Positions 26,439-34,142 of a stretch of DNA of 64,000 bases are shown here, one piece after another. The stretch's first letter is position 1. Each line of letters opens with the position of its first letter. The position numbers and the translations under genes were made by a program. The notes beneath the pieces are model-generated. The model saw nothing but the letters and a program-made list of their open reading frames with translations, searched no databases and was not told the origin of the DNA. Source of the DNA: Crocinitomix algicola (GTDB lineage: Bacteria > Bacteroidota > Bacteroidia > Flavobacteriales_D > Crocinitomicaceae). The DNA lies in contig NZ_LYPF02000024.1 in the NCBI RefSeq assembly GCF_001661595.2, positions 1 to 64,000 of the forward strand, read 5' to 3'.

Positions 26439-26822
26439 ATGGAAAATTTAAATTTGGAAGGATCGGCAAAAACGCCTACAGTAAAGTTTGATTCAGCTAA
26501 AGGAACATTAGAATTGAAAGGAAGATCAATTCCGGAAAACTCGATTGAATTCTACAAACCCCTCAATGATTGGATTGATTCTTATGCTGGAAATCCACAA
26601 TCAGAAACAACTGTTGATGTGAAATTAGAGTACTTCAACACTTCTTCTTCAAAGTGTATTCTTGATTTATTCAAGCAACTTGAAAAACTAAATCAAAAGA
26701 ACACGATGGTAAAAGTAAACTGGTATTTTGAAGAGGATGATGAAGATATGGCCGAGGCAGGCGAAGATTATCAAGCCATCATTGACTTACCGTTCAAAAT
26801 GATCGAAGTCGAAGAAATTTAA
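26439..26822 (+). CDS. SiaC-type regulatory phosphoprotein (DUF1987)
   Basis: The 127-residue protein is a SiaC homologue: KTPTVKFDSAKGTLELKGRS at the N-terminus, the NSIEFYKPLNDWI strand-helix, and the phosphorylation loop YFNTSSSK with Thr68, the residue number reported as phosphorylated in Pseudomonas SiaC. In that system unphosphorylated SiaC activates the diguanylate cyclase SiaD. The partner here is unknown. The gene sits 4 bp after siaB and 3 bp before coaE, so co-expression is certain if the promoter upstream of siaB is used. Confidence 0.88.
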   Translation: MENLNLEGSAKTPTVKFDSAKGTLELKGRSIPENSIEFYKPLNDWIDSYAGNPQSETTVDVKLEYFNTSSSKCILDLFKQLEKLNQKNTMVKVNWYFEEDDEDMAEAGEDYQAIIDLPFKMIEVEEI

Positions 26823-26825
26823 GTC

Positions 26826-27413
26826 TTGAAAACAAAGAAAAAAATTGGAATTACCGGTGGAATTGGTGCCGGTAAGTCCTTTGTTTGTAGTATCATCGAA
26901 AATTTAGGCTACCCTGTCTTCTATTCGGATAGTGTTGCAAAAAAGCTAACGGATACTCATCCGGAAATAAAAAAACAAATTATCGAATTGTTTGGCCATG
27001 AAGCATACCTGAGTCATAGCCTTAATCGTCCGTTCATAGCGCAACAGGTTTTTAATGACAAAGGGTTACTCGAACAACTAAATCAAATCATTCATCCTGC
27101 CGTACAACATTCCTTTCATCAATTTTACGAGCGATCAAATAAATCGTTAATTTTTAACGAAGCTGCTATAATATTTGAAACTGGTTCTTATAAAAACTTT
27201 GACGCCACAATTTTAGTCAAAGCTCCAAAAGATTTAAGAATTAAACGTGTACTCAATCGCGACAACTCAACTGAGAAAGAAATAGAAAAAAGAATGGACA
27301 AACAGTGGTCCGACCAAAAAAAAGAACAAATAGCAGACTATGTTATTTTAAACGATGATAAATCCTTATTAACTCCGCAGATTATCGCAATTATTGATAA
27401 ATTAACGGTATGA
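26826..27413 (+). CDS. coaE: dephospho-CoA kinase
   Basis: The 195-residue kinase completes coenzyme A synthesis by phosphorylating the ribose 3'-OH of dephospho-CoA. The P-loop is GGIGAGKS (about 9-16), followed by YSDSVAKKL and the late RVLNRDNSTEKEIEKRM lid region. The start is TTG at 26826, 3 bp after the siaC stop. Its stop overlaps the start of nnr (ATGA), so they are translationally coupled. Confidence 0.95.
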   Translation: MKTKKKIGITGGIGAGKSFVCSIIENLGYPVFYSDSVAKKLTDTHPEIKKQIIELFGHEAYLSHSLNRPFIAQQVFNDKGLLEQLNQIIHPAVQHSFHQFYERSNKSLIFNEAAIIFETGSYKNFDATILVKAPKDLRIKRVLNRDNSTEKEIEKRMDKQWSDQKKEQIADYVILNDDKSLLTPQIIAIIDKLTV

Positions 27414-28870
27414 TACCGATTTATTCTGCCCAAGATTTGCGTTCATGGGATCATTATACTATTGAAAACAGTTCTATTTCCTCCATTGATTTAATGGAAA
27501 AAGCCGCTATTGGATGTTGTAAAAAAATTATCGGCAACATTTCATTTTCTACTGCCCATGTTTTTTGCGGGGTTGGAAACAATGGCGGAGATGGCCTAGC
27601 AATAGCTCGCTTATTGGAACTTCACGGCGTTAAAACCCTGGTTTATATTATTGGAGATAGCGAAAATTCGTCTACTGATTTTAAAACGAACTATCGCCGT
27701 CTTCCATCACATATCCCAACGGTTCATCTTGATTCCGCAGACCATTTAAGTATTAAAGAAGGAATCATCATCGATGCTATTTTTGGCACCGGTTTAAATC
27801 GACCAGTACTGGGGAAGGTAGGCGCACTAATATCAGCTATTAATCAACTCAACCTGCCTATTTTCTCAATTGATATCCCAAGCGGTTTATACGCTGATAA
27901 TAATCATGATAATCCTCTGTCAAACTGCATTGAAGCAAAATACACGGTAACTATTCAAACCATGAAAATGCCGTTCTTCTACGCAGAATATGAGCGGTAT
28001 TTTGGAAAGGTTTTGACGGTCGACATTCAGCTTCTTGATTCATTTTCAAGAAATCCGCTAGCTTACTTTATCAATCAATGTCCCTACTCCCCTCCTCCTT
28101 TATCGCAATTCGCTCATAAAGGGCATAAAGGCTTTTTAACTGTTATTGGTGGCTTTGAAAAAATGGCCGGCGCAGCTATATTAGCCACAAAAGCTGGCTT
28201 TAGAGTTGGTGCAGGTTATGTGGGAGCCATTAGCAGTATATCGAGCTTTACTCCCCTTATCACTCATTTACCCGAATTAATTTATTGTGGTGATACAATC
28301 GACGAATTGCATCCGAAAACCAACGCTATCGCAATAGGACCTGGTTTGGGCACAAGTAAAACCGCCGAACATATCATTCAAACGGTATTCAAAAAAAACA
28401 TTCCGCTCATCATTGATGCTGATGCGATCAATTTAATTGCTCGTTCTCCAAACCTTTTAAGCCAAATCCCCTCCAATTCTATCCTCACACCACATTTAAA
28501 AGAACTAGAAAGACTAATTGGTCCTTCTAACAGTCCTGAAAAAAGGTTAGAACAACAGGTGGCTTTCGCTAAAAAACATCGAATTTTCCTACTTCAAAAA
28601 GGGGCCTATTCAAAACTTGCATGTCCTGATGGAAGTTTATTCATCAATTCTACAGGTAATAGCAGTATGGCTTCAGCTGGAATGGGCGATGTTCTTTCAG
28701 GTATGATAGGCGGCTTACTGGCAAAAGGCTATGCACCTAAAGAAGCTACACTTGTTGGCGTATACGCACATGGACTAGCTGGAGACATCGCCGTTAGAAA
28801 TAGTGGAAGTATTGGTATACTTGCCTCAGATATTATTGAACAAATTCCAGCTGCACTAAATCAACTTTAA
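27410..28870 (+). CDS. nnr: bifunctional NAD(P)H-hydrate epimerase/dehydratase
   Basis: A 486-residue metabolite-repair enzyme. The N-terminal domain (about 1-215) is the YjeF_N epimerase, with FCGVGNNGGDGLAIARLL, and acts on R/S-NAD(P)HX. The C-terminal domain (about 225-486) is the ADP-dependent dehydratase with TVIGGFEKMAGAAILA and the hallmark ASAGMGDVLSGMIGGL. Together they rescue hydrated NADH/NADPH. It overlaps coaE by 4 bases and is the end of the siaB-siaC-coaE-nnr group. Its stop overlaps the stop of the convergent OMP gene. Confidence 0.95.
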   Translation: MIPIYSAQDLRSWDHYTIENSSISSIDLMEKAAIGCCKKIIGNISFSTAHVFCGVGNNGGDGLAIARLLELHGVKTLVYIIGDSENSSTDFKTNYRRLPSHIPTVHLDSADHLSIKEGIIIDAIFGTGLNRPVLGKVGALISAINQLNLPIFSIDIPSGLYADNNHDNPLSNCIEAKYTVTIQTMKMPFFYAEYERYFGKVLTVDIQLLDSFSRNPLAYFINQCPYSPPPLSQFAHKGHKGFLTVIGGFEKMAGAAILATKAGFRVGAGYVGAISSISSFTPLITHLPELIYCGDTIDELHPKTNAIAIGPGLGTSKTAEHIIQTVFKKNIPLIIDADAINLIARSPNLLSQIPSNSILTPHLKELERLIGPSNSPEKRLEQQVAFAKKHRIFLLQKGAYSKLACPDGSLFINSTGNSSMASAGMGDVLSGMIGGLLAKGYAPKEATLVGVYAHGLAGDIAVRNSGSIGILASDIIEQIPAALNQL

Positions 28871-29682
28871 ATTCGATAAGTTAAGCCTAAATTTACGCCG
28901 ATTCCATACATATGATGCACTCGTTTGAATGTATCTCCGCTGTAGGTATTTCCCAAATGTCTCCTGTACTCTACATTTAACGTCAACCCAAAATATTTCA
29001 CGTAATAATTCAACCCAAGTCCTCCACTAACCATAATATTAAAAGGGTTAAAACCTTGTTTAATTTTCTGAAATACTTCTTCCGTTTCAACTCCCTCTGC
29101 TGTTCGGAAATCCGTTCTATTTCGTATATTTAATATATTCAATGGCATTATACCTGCGAAACCAAAAACCTGAAAATCTTGACCATAAGTATATCTTAGT
29201 TTTAAAGGAATTCCAGCTTGAACATACATATTGGAATAAAAATAAGTAGAGTCCGAATTTGGGTCTTCATAAAAATATTGTTCCCCATGGCCGAAAAACG
29301 ATAATCCAGCTTCAAGACCAAAATTACCTCCTAGGTCCATTACGGTTCCTAATGTTATACCTGGAGCATACCAAGACTTTTCGTCTAATTTTTTCGCATG
29401 AAAACTATAAACTGAATTATCTTGAAAATCTCTGTATGAATATTGCCCTAAAACGCTGATATAGTAAGTAGACCCCGTTAAGTTTTCATAATCAAAAGGA
29501 GGCAATGTTCGTTGATATTCGTCCTCCTTAGCTTTCACCTCTTTTTTCTTTTCTTTTTTTTCTTTTTTAGGCTTTACCTCTCCACCTGAAATTTGAGCAG
29601 TCACTGACAGTCCACTAAAAAATAATACGCCTAATAATAAATACTTGAAATGCGTTTCTTTTCGTTTATATTTGATTTTCAT
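28867..29682 (-). CDS. outer-membrane beta-barrel protein (PorT-like size) of unknown function
   Basis: The product (271 residues from the ATG at 29682) has an N-terminal Lys-rich stretch, a hydrophobic signal segment (YLLLGVLFFSGLSV, cleavage near TAQ), a highly charged Lys/Glu linker, then about eight amphipathic strands such as FGLEAGLSFFGHGEQYFY, ending in an aromatic residue pattern (GIGVNLGLTYRI). This is typical of a small outer-membrane beta-barrel of Bacteroidetes. The function is unknown. Its stop overlaps that of nnr. Confidence 0.75.
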   Translation of the reverse strand: MKIKYKRKETHFKYLLLGVLFFSGLSVTAQISGGEVKPKKEKKEKKKEVKAKEDEYQRTLPPFDYENLTGSTYYISVLGQYSYRDFQDNSVYSFHAKKLDEKSWYAPGITLGTVMDLGGNFGLEAGLSFFGHGEQYFYEDPNSDSTYFYSNMYVQAGIPLKLRYTYGQDFQVFGFAGIMPLNILNIRNRTDFRTAEGVETEEVFQKIKQGFNPFNIMVSGGLGLNYYVKYFGLTLNVEYRRHLGNTYSGDTFKRVHHMYGIGVNLGLTYRI

Positions 29683-29726
29683 ACATGCAAAAATAAGGAA
29701 TGACAATTAATTAATTTTAATCTTTT

Positions 29727-30317
29727 ATGCGAATTACTTTCAATTCCCCCGTAATATTAACTTTTTCTTTTTTATGTGCCATAGTCTATTTATTCAACCC
29801 CCAATCTCATCCAGCAAACAGTTTATTTACGCTTTTGCCCGTTTGGGATCTGGACAATTTCACATGGTACTTTAGACTATTTTCAAACGCAATAGGCCAT
29901 GCTAGCACCGACCATTTAATGTCTAATCTTGCTTTTATATTATTATTGGGACCCTTGATAGAAGAAAAATATGGTTGGAAAAACACCTTATTCATGCTTT
30001 TATCAACGGCATTAATTTGTTCTTTATTTCATTTACTTTTCTTTAATGTTGGTCTTTTAGGAGCAAGTGGAATTGTTTTTATGTTAATTTTACTAACCTC
30101 ATTGGTTAACTTTAAATCCGGAGAAATCCCTTTAACTTTTATCCTCATAGTGTTAGTGTATATAGGTAAAGAAATAATGGGAACGTTTTCAGATGACAAT
30201 ATTTCACATACAACACATATTGTTGGTGGAATTGTTGGTGCCGCTTTTGGATTTCTTTTGAATAAAAAAAAGAGCAAAAAAAATACTAAATCTAACCCTT
30301 TAAATGCGGTTAAATAA
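29727..30317 (+). CDS. rhomboid-family intramembrane serine protease
   Basis: The 196-residue membrane protein has six hydrophobic segments and the rhomboid catalytic dyad: Ser114 in GASGIV and His164 in HTTHIVGG. HxxxN-like SNAIGHASTDHLMSNLAF (53-70) is the conserved first-loop region. It cleaves transmembrane substrates inside the membrane. The C-terminus is Lys-rich and cytoplasmic. It stands between the OMP gene (divergent) and moxR with a 76-bp gap. No substrate is apparent. Confidence 0.92.
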   Translation: MRITFNSPVILTFSFLCAIVYLFNPQSHPANSLFTLLPVWDLDNFTWYFRLFSNAIGHASTDHLMSNLAFILLLGPLIEEKYGWKNTLFMLLSTALICSLFHLLFFNVGLLGASGIVFMLILLTSLVNFKSGEIPLTFILIVLVYIGKEIMGTFSDDNISHTTHIVGGIVGAAFGFLLNKKKSKKNTKSNPLNAVK

Positions 30318-30393
30318 ACAATTTATTAGATAATGGAAAAATCGAGCGGATTAACGTTTTGAATTTATTATTTTTATCACTTTCAATAAAGCT

Positions 30394-31359
30394 ATGGAGA
30401 AATTATCGGACAAGGACGGAATAGATCAACTCAGTATAAAATACAAAGCACTTAAAGCTGAAATTCACAAAGTAATTGTTGGACAAGATGATGTGGTAAA
30501 TCAAGTCATCATGTCAATATTTAGTCGCGGACATAGTTTATTAGTCGGTGTACCTGGATTAGCTAAAACTCTATTAATTCAAACTATATCAGATTCACTT
30601 GGTTTATCCTTTAAGCGAATTCAATTTACGCCAGATTTAATGCCTTCGGATATCATTGGTTCTGAAATTTTAGATGAGAATAGAAATTTCAAGTTTATCA
30701 AAGGTCCTATTTTTGCAAATATTGTTTTGGCGGATGAAATAAACCGTACCCCTCCTAAAACTCAAGCGGCCTTATTAGAAGCAATGCAAGAGAAAACGGT
30801 TACCGCGGCGGGAACGAAATACGAATTAGACAAACCATTCTTCGTTTTAGCGACTCAAAACCCGATTGAGCAGGAAGGTACTTATCCTTTACCTGAGGCG
30901 CAACTTGACCGTTTCATGTTCAACATTTGGGTGGATTACCCCACATATGAAGAAGAAATTGCCATTGTAAAAAACACTACAGCAGATTTAAAGACGAACT
31001 TAAGCCCTATACTTTCTGGAGAAGAGATCGTTTATTTTCAAAATCTAATTCGACGTATTCCTGTTCCAGAATCTGTTTATGAATATGCAGTAAAGCTTGT
31101 CGCTAAGACACGTAAAAACTCGCCCCACACACACCCTTTAACCGAACAATATTTAGATTGGGGAGCTGGTCCAAGAGCATCCCAATATTTAATTATAGGA
31201 GCTAAATGTCACGCAGCAATTCATGGCAAATATTCTCCAGATATTGAAGATGTGAAAGCTGTTGCCTACGCTATTTTACGTCACAGAATTGTTCGAAATT
31301 ACCGTGCTGAGGCTGAAGGCTATACGATGGAGAAAATAATTCAAGAATTAATGAAATAA
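30394..31359 (+). CDS. MoxR-family AAA+ ATPase
   Basis: A complete 321-residue MoxR ATPase with Walker A GVPGLAKT (52-59), Walker B IVLADEINRTPP (about 110-121), sensor FVLATQNPIEQEGTYPLPEAQLDRF region, and the C-terminal lid. MoxR proteins act as chaperones, commonly with DUF58/VWA proteins. Here the usual partner genes are missing directly downstream; a decayed outer-membrane-protein fragment follows instead. Confidence 0.95.
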   Translation: MEKLSDKDGIDQLSIKYKALKAEIHKVIVGQDDVVNQVIMSIFSRGHSLLVGVPGLAKTLLIQTISDSLGLSFKRIQFTPDLMPSDIIGSEILDENRNFKFIKGPIFANIVLADEINRTPPKTQAALLEAMQEKTVTAAGTKYELDKPFFVLATQNPIEQEGTYPLPEAQLDRFMFNIWVDYPTYEEEIAIVKNTTADLKTNLSPILSGEEIVYFQNLIRRIPVPESVYEYAVKLVAKTRKNSPHTHPLTEQYLDWGAGPRASQYLIIGAKCHAAIHGKYSPDIEDVKAVAYAILRHRIVRNYRAEAEGYTMEKIIQELMK

Positions 31360-31610
31360 TTCAATATTCTTGATATCCAAGCTGAAGATTTTGTTAATTA
31401 CGAAATAAATTCGAATCTTTCATACCGTAAAACTGGTATTGCTGGGGGTATGAATACTATAGCAAGTACCTTGATAAAAATATGGGAGTATCTTGGATTG
31501 GTGAAGCAGGTTTTGCACCAGGATCTTCAGGAAGCTCAATAGGCCATTCGCTTTTGAACAATTTTTATTTAGATTTTAAACTAGGATATCATTTTGCGAA
31601 AATCATTTAG
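31360..31610 (+). pseudogene. remnant of an outer-membrane beta-barrel gene
   Basis: Directly after the moxR stop a frame reads NYEINSNLSYRKTGIAGG, and a second frame, shifted at the GGGGG run 31444-31448, continues EYYSKYLDKNMGVSWIGEAG and ends LDFKLGYHFAKII with a TAG at 31608-31610. If one G were added to the run the two would join into an 80-residue C-terminal part of a beta-barrel protein. No start codon or signal peptide is present, so this is a truncated, frameshifted relic (or a sequencing error in a homopolymer on top of a truncation). The rest of the gap to 31799 has no gene. Confidence 0.65.
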
Positions 31611-31799
31611 CCTTCCAATTGAATTAAATTCATAAAGCTTAAACAAGGTGAAATTATTCATCCAATAAACTAAATTAAGTTAGAATTAACGGCGCGTAAA
31701 ACAGTGCAATAATTTTAGATTATTCTAATTTTTTAATTCGACAATTAGTTCTGAACTTTTGTTTTACCTATCTTTGCGCTTCATTAATTTATTGAAATC
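31611..31799. other. intergenic region upstream of purB
   Basis: The only signal seen is TATCTTTG at 31769-31776, a good Bacteroidetes -7 element, ending 23 bp before the purB ATG. No hairpin or riboswitch-like structure stands out. Confidence 0.4.
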
Positions 31800-33149
31800 A
31801 TGAATGCTTTAACAGCTATTTCTCCAATTGACGGAAGATACCGTAACAAAGTTGAAAATTTAGGGGACTATTTTTCAGAATACGCATTAATAAAATACCG
31901 TGTACAAGTAGAAATTGAGTACTTTTTGGCTTTAACCGAAATGGACATCAAGGCGCTTGCTGATTTCCCAAAAGATCAAAAAGATAGTTTACGTTCTATT
32001 TACATCGATTTTTCGATTGAAGATGCAAAAAAAATCAAAGACATTGAAAAGGTTACCAATCACGATGTTAAAGCTGTCGAATATTTTATTAAAGAACGTT
32101 TAAGTGATTTAGATTTAAGTCAATTTGAAGAGTTTATTCATTTCGGCTTAACATCTCAGGACATTAACAATACAGCTGTACCTTTGTCGTTAAGGGATGC
32201 TGTGCATCAAGAATACATTCCATTATTAGACGAACTGATCCATACCTTAAATGAACTAAGTCAAGAATGGAAAGAAATTCCAATGTTGGCTCGCACACAT
32301 GGACAGCCGGCTTCGCCTACTCGTTTAGGTAAAGAAATCTATGTTTTTGTTGAGCGATTGGATGTTCAAAAAAGACAACTTCTTGCCATTCCATTTTCAG
32401 CTAAATTTGGCGGAGCAACTGGAAATATGAATGCTCACTTTGTAGCATATCCAAAAATTGACTGGGTTGATTTTGCCAATAATTTTGTTAATAACACATT
32501 GCGCATTGATCGAAGTCAAACAACAACTCAAATTGAACATTATGATAATGCTGCAGCTCTTTTTGACGCAATGAAAAGAATCAACAGCATTATTCTTGAT
32601 TTGGATCGAGATATGTGGACTTATATATCAATGGATTATTTTAAGCAAAAAATAAAAGCAGGAGAAATAGGCTCTTCAGCTATGCCGCATAAAGTGAACC
32701 CTATTGACTTTGAAAACTCCGAAGGAAACATTGGTATGGCGAATGCCATTTTTGAGCATTTATCAGCGAAATTACCAGTTTCACGACTACAACGAGACCT
32801 TACAGATTCAACTGTTTTAAGAAATGTTGGTGTTCCTATTGGACATACTTTAATCGCTCTTCAATCAACTTTAAAAGGGATTAATAAACTCTTATTGAAT
32901 GAAGCAAAACTTGCTGAAGATTTGGAAGATAACTGGGCTGTTGTTGCAGAAGCAATTCAAACTGTTCTAAGAAGAGAAGGATATCCTAAACCATACGAAG
33001 CTTTAAAAGGTTTAACACGCACAAATGATGTGATTTCGGCAAAAAGTATTAGTGAGTTTATTGATTCATTAGAAGTATCTGAAGAGGTAAAATCAGAATT
33101 GAAATTAATCAACCCTAGAAACTTTACCGGAATTAACATGGTCAAGTAA
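31800..33149 (+). CDS. purB: adenylosuccinate lyase
   Basis: The 449-residue fumarase-superfamily lyase acts twice in purine synthesis, on SAICAR and on adenylosuccinate, releasing fumarate. Family signatures are present: MLARTHGQPASPTRLGKE (about 163-180), and the catalytic loop GSSAMPHKVNPIDFENSEG (about 290-308, with the active Ser). The length is near the family norm. The gene ends at a short GC-rich hairpin. purA is also in the window, 26 kb away. Confidence 0.97.
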   Translation: MNALTAISPIDGRYRNKVENLGDYFSEYALIKYRVQVEIEYFLALTEMDIKALADFPKDQKDSLRSIYIDFSIEDAKKIKDIEKVTNHDVKAVEYFIKERLSDLDLSQFEEFIHFGLTSQDINNTAVPLSLRDAVHQEYIPLLDELIHTLNELSQEWKEIPMLARTHGQPASPTRLGKEIYVFVERLDVQKRQLLAIPFSAKFGGATGNMNAHFVAYPKIDWVDFANNFVNNTLRIDRSQTTTQIEHYDNAAALFDAMKRINSIILDLDRDMWTYISMDYFKQKIKAGEIGSSAMPHKVNPIDFENSEGNIGMANAIFEHLSAKLPVSRLQRDLTDSTVLRNVGVPIGHTLIALQSTLKGINKLLLNEAKLAEDLEDNWAVVAEAIQTVLRREGYPKPYEALKGLTRTNDVISAKSISEFIDSLEVSEEVKSELKLINPRNFTGINMVK

Positions 33150-33172
33150 TTTTAAATTTGATTTCAAAATTT

Positions 33173-33409
33173 TTAAAGCGCTTTTAGCGCTTTTTTTATT
33201 TCCTCTTTTTCTTCTAAAGTAAAGGTAGGTTTTTGATTGGTTTCTTTATCAAGCAGCTCAAGTATTTGGTTCAGAGTGGCTGAATCCGACTCGTAATTTC
33301 TACATCCTTTACAAATAAAACGATGCAAACGGATTTGCATTTTTTCTGATAAATTTAACTCCGTTAAATATCCTTTTTCAATATAGTATGTAATTTTCTC
33401 GCAATTCAC
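33173..33409 (-). CDS. putative zinc-finger anti-sigma factor, 78 aa
   Basis: The protein is short, with a His-Cys-Cys arrangement (LHRFICKGCRNYE, about 29-41) like the zf-HC2 anti-sigma zinc finger. It has no transmembrane segment, unlike most anti-sigma factors, so it would be cytoplasmic. Its start overlaps the sigma gene's stop by one base, so the two are translationally coupled. It would bind and restrain the ECF sigma factor encoded upstream. A purely structural zinc protein is an alternative. Confidence 0.7.
   Translation of the reverse strand: MNCEKITYYIEKGYLTELNLSEKMQIRLHRFICKGCRNYESDSATLNQILELLDKETNQKPTFTLEEKEEIKKALKAL
33175..33197 (+). terminator. intrinsic terminator after purB
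   Basis: AAAGCGCT (33175-33182), loop TTT, and AGCGCTTT (33186-33193), then a T-run. The stem overlaps the last codons of the convergent anti-sigma-like gene, whose stop is at 33173-33175. Confidence 0.8.
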
Positions 33410-33963
33410 TAGTCAAACCATTTTTTCTCGAGGCAATCTCGGAGTTGCAATTTAGCACGATGTATGATCACCCACAAGTTTGACGCTGTAATTTCATGTT
33501 CATTACAAACCTCTTCACTTTCTTTATTTTCAACCAACTTATCAACTACAATTCCTTTGTATTTTGAAGGTAATAGACTAATACAATGGCCAATTGCTTC
33601 TCTCAATTCGTTGTTTTCAATTTCAACTTCTATCTCTGCTAATTTACCTTTTGGTCGGTAATTATTTAAAAACTCACCCTTAATAATTCCGTCTGTAGTG
33701 AAAAAAGACATCGGGTTAGTTTTACGAGATTCTTGTTTTCTCCAGTGATCGATTATTTTTCGTTTCAATATTGAGAACAACCATGTTTTCACAGTACTTT
33801 TTCCTTGAAAATTATCGAGTCCTTTTAAAGCAGAAACAAAGGTATCTTGAACAAGATCTTTCGACAGGTCCATGTCGTTAACCCGTGCGTAGGCATAATT
33901 ACAAAGCATATCTGCATAATCATCTACCCATTCGGATGTATCTATATTGGTTGCATTATTCAT
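33409..33963 (-). CDS. ECF-type RNA polymerase sigma factor
   Basis: A 184-residue sigma-70 ECF protein. Region 2 is visible in DLSKDLVQDTFVSALKGLDNFQGK then VKTWLFSILKRKIIDHWRK (about 33-75). Region 4 is in LPSKYKGIVVDKLVENKES followed by ASNLWVIIHRAKLQLRDCL (about 130-178). It directs RNA polymerase to stress or surface-protein promoters; targets are unknown. It is coupled to a small zinc-finger protein and separated from the neighbouring operons by terminators. Confidence 0.93.
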   Translation of the reverse strand: MNNATNIDTSEWVDDYADMLCNYAYARVNDMDLSKDLVQDTFVSALKGLDNFQGKSTVKTWLFSILKRKIIDHWRKQESRKTNPMSFFTTDGIIKGEFLNNYRPKGKLAEIEVEIENNELREAIGHCISLLPSKYKGIVVDKLVENKESEEVCNEHEITASNLWVIIHRAKLQLRDCLEKKWFD

Positions 33964-34090
33964 CCCGTGTAAAATTAGTGATATTTCTTTTTTCTAACAT
34001 GTTCTTAAATTCACTAATCTTGTAATCCAAACTGCGGTAATTAGTTTATTAAAACCTGGATTTAAAACAATCAAATTCTGTTTTTGTTCA

Positions 34091-34122
34091 AAAAAAAAGA
34101 GGCTAATTACATTAACCTCTTT
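34091..34122 (-). terminator. terminator of the beta-oxidation operon
   Basis: AAAGAGGCTAAT (34096-34107) and ATTAACCTCTTT (34111-34122) form a 12-bp stem with one G-U pair and a 3-nt loop. Read leftward it is followed by a T-run (A-run 34091-34098 on the plus strand). Confidence 0.88.
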
Positions 34123-34142
34123 AAAATTATTTCGAAATATCA

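Noticed and set aside
31360-31799. Riboswitch or small RNA between moxR and purB
   Set aside because: The left half is a decayed coding sequence, and the right half shows only a -7 element. No purine-riboswitch-like paired stems were found by eye, though a covariance search was not possible.
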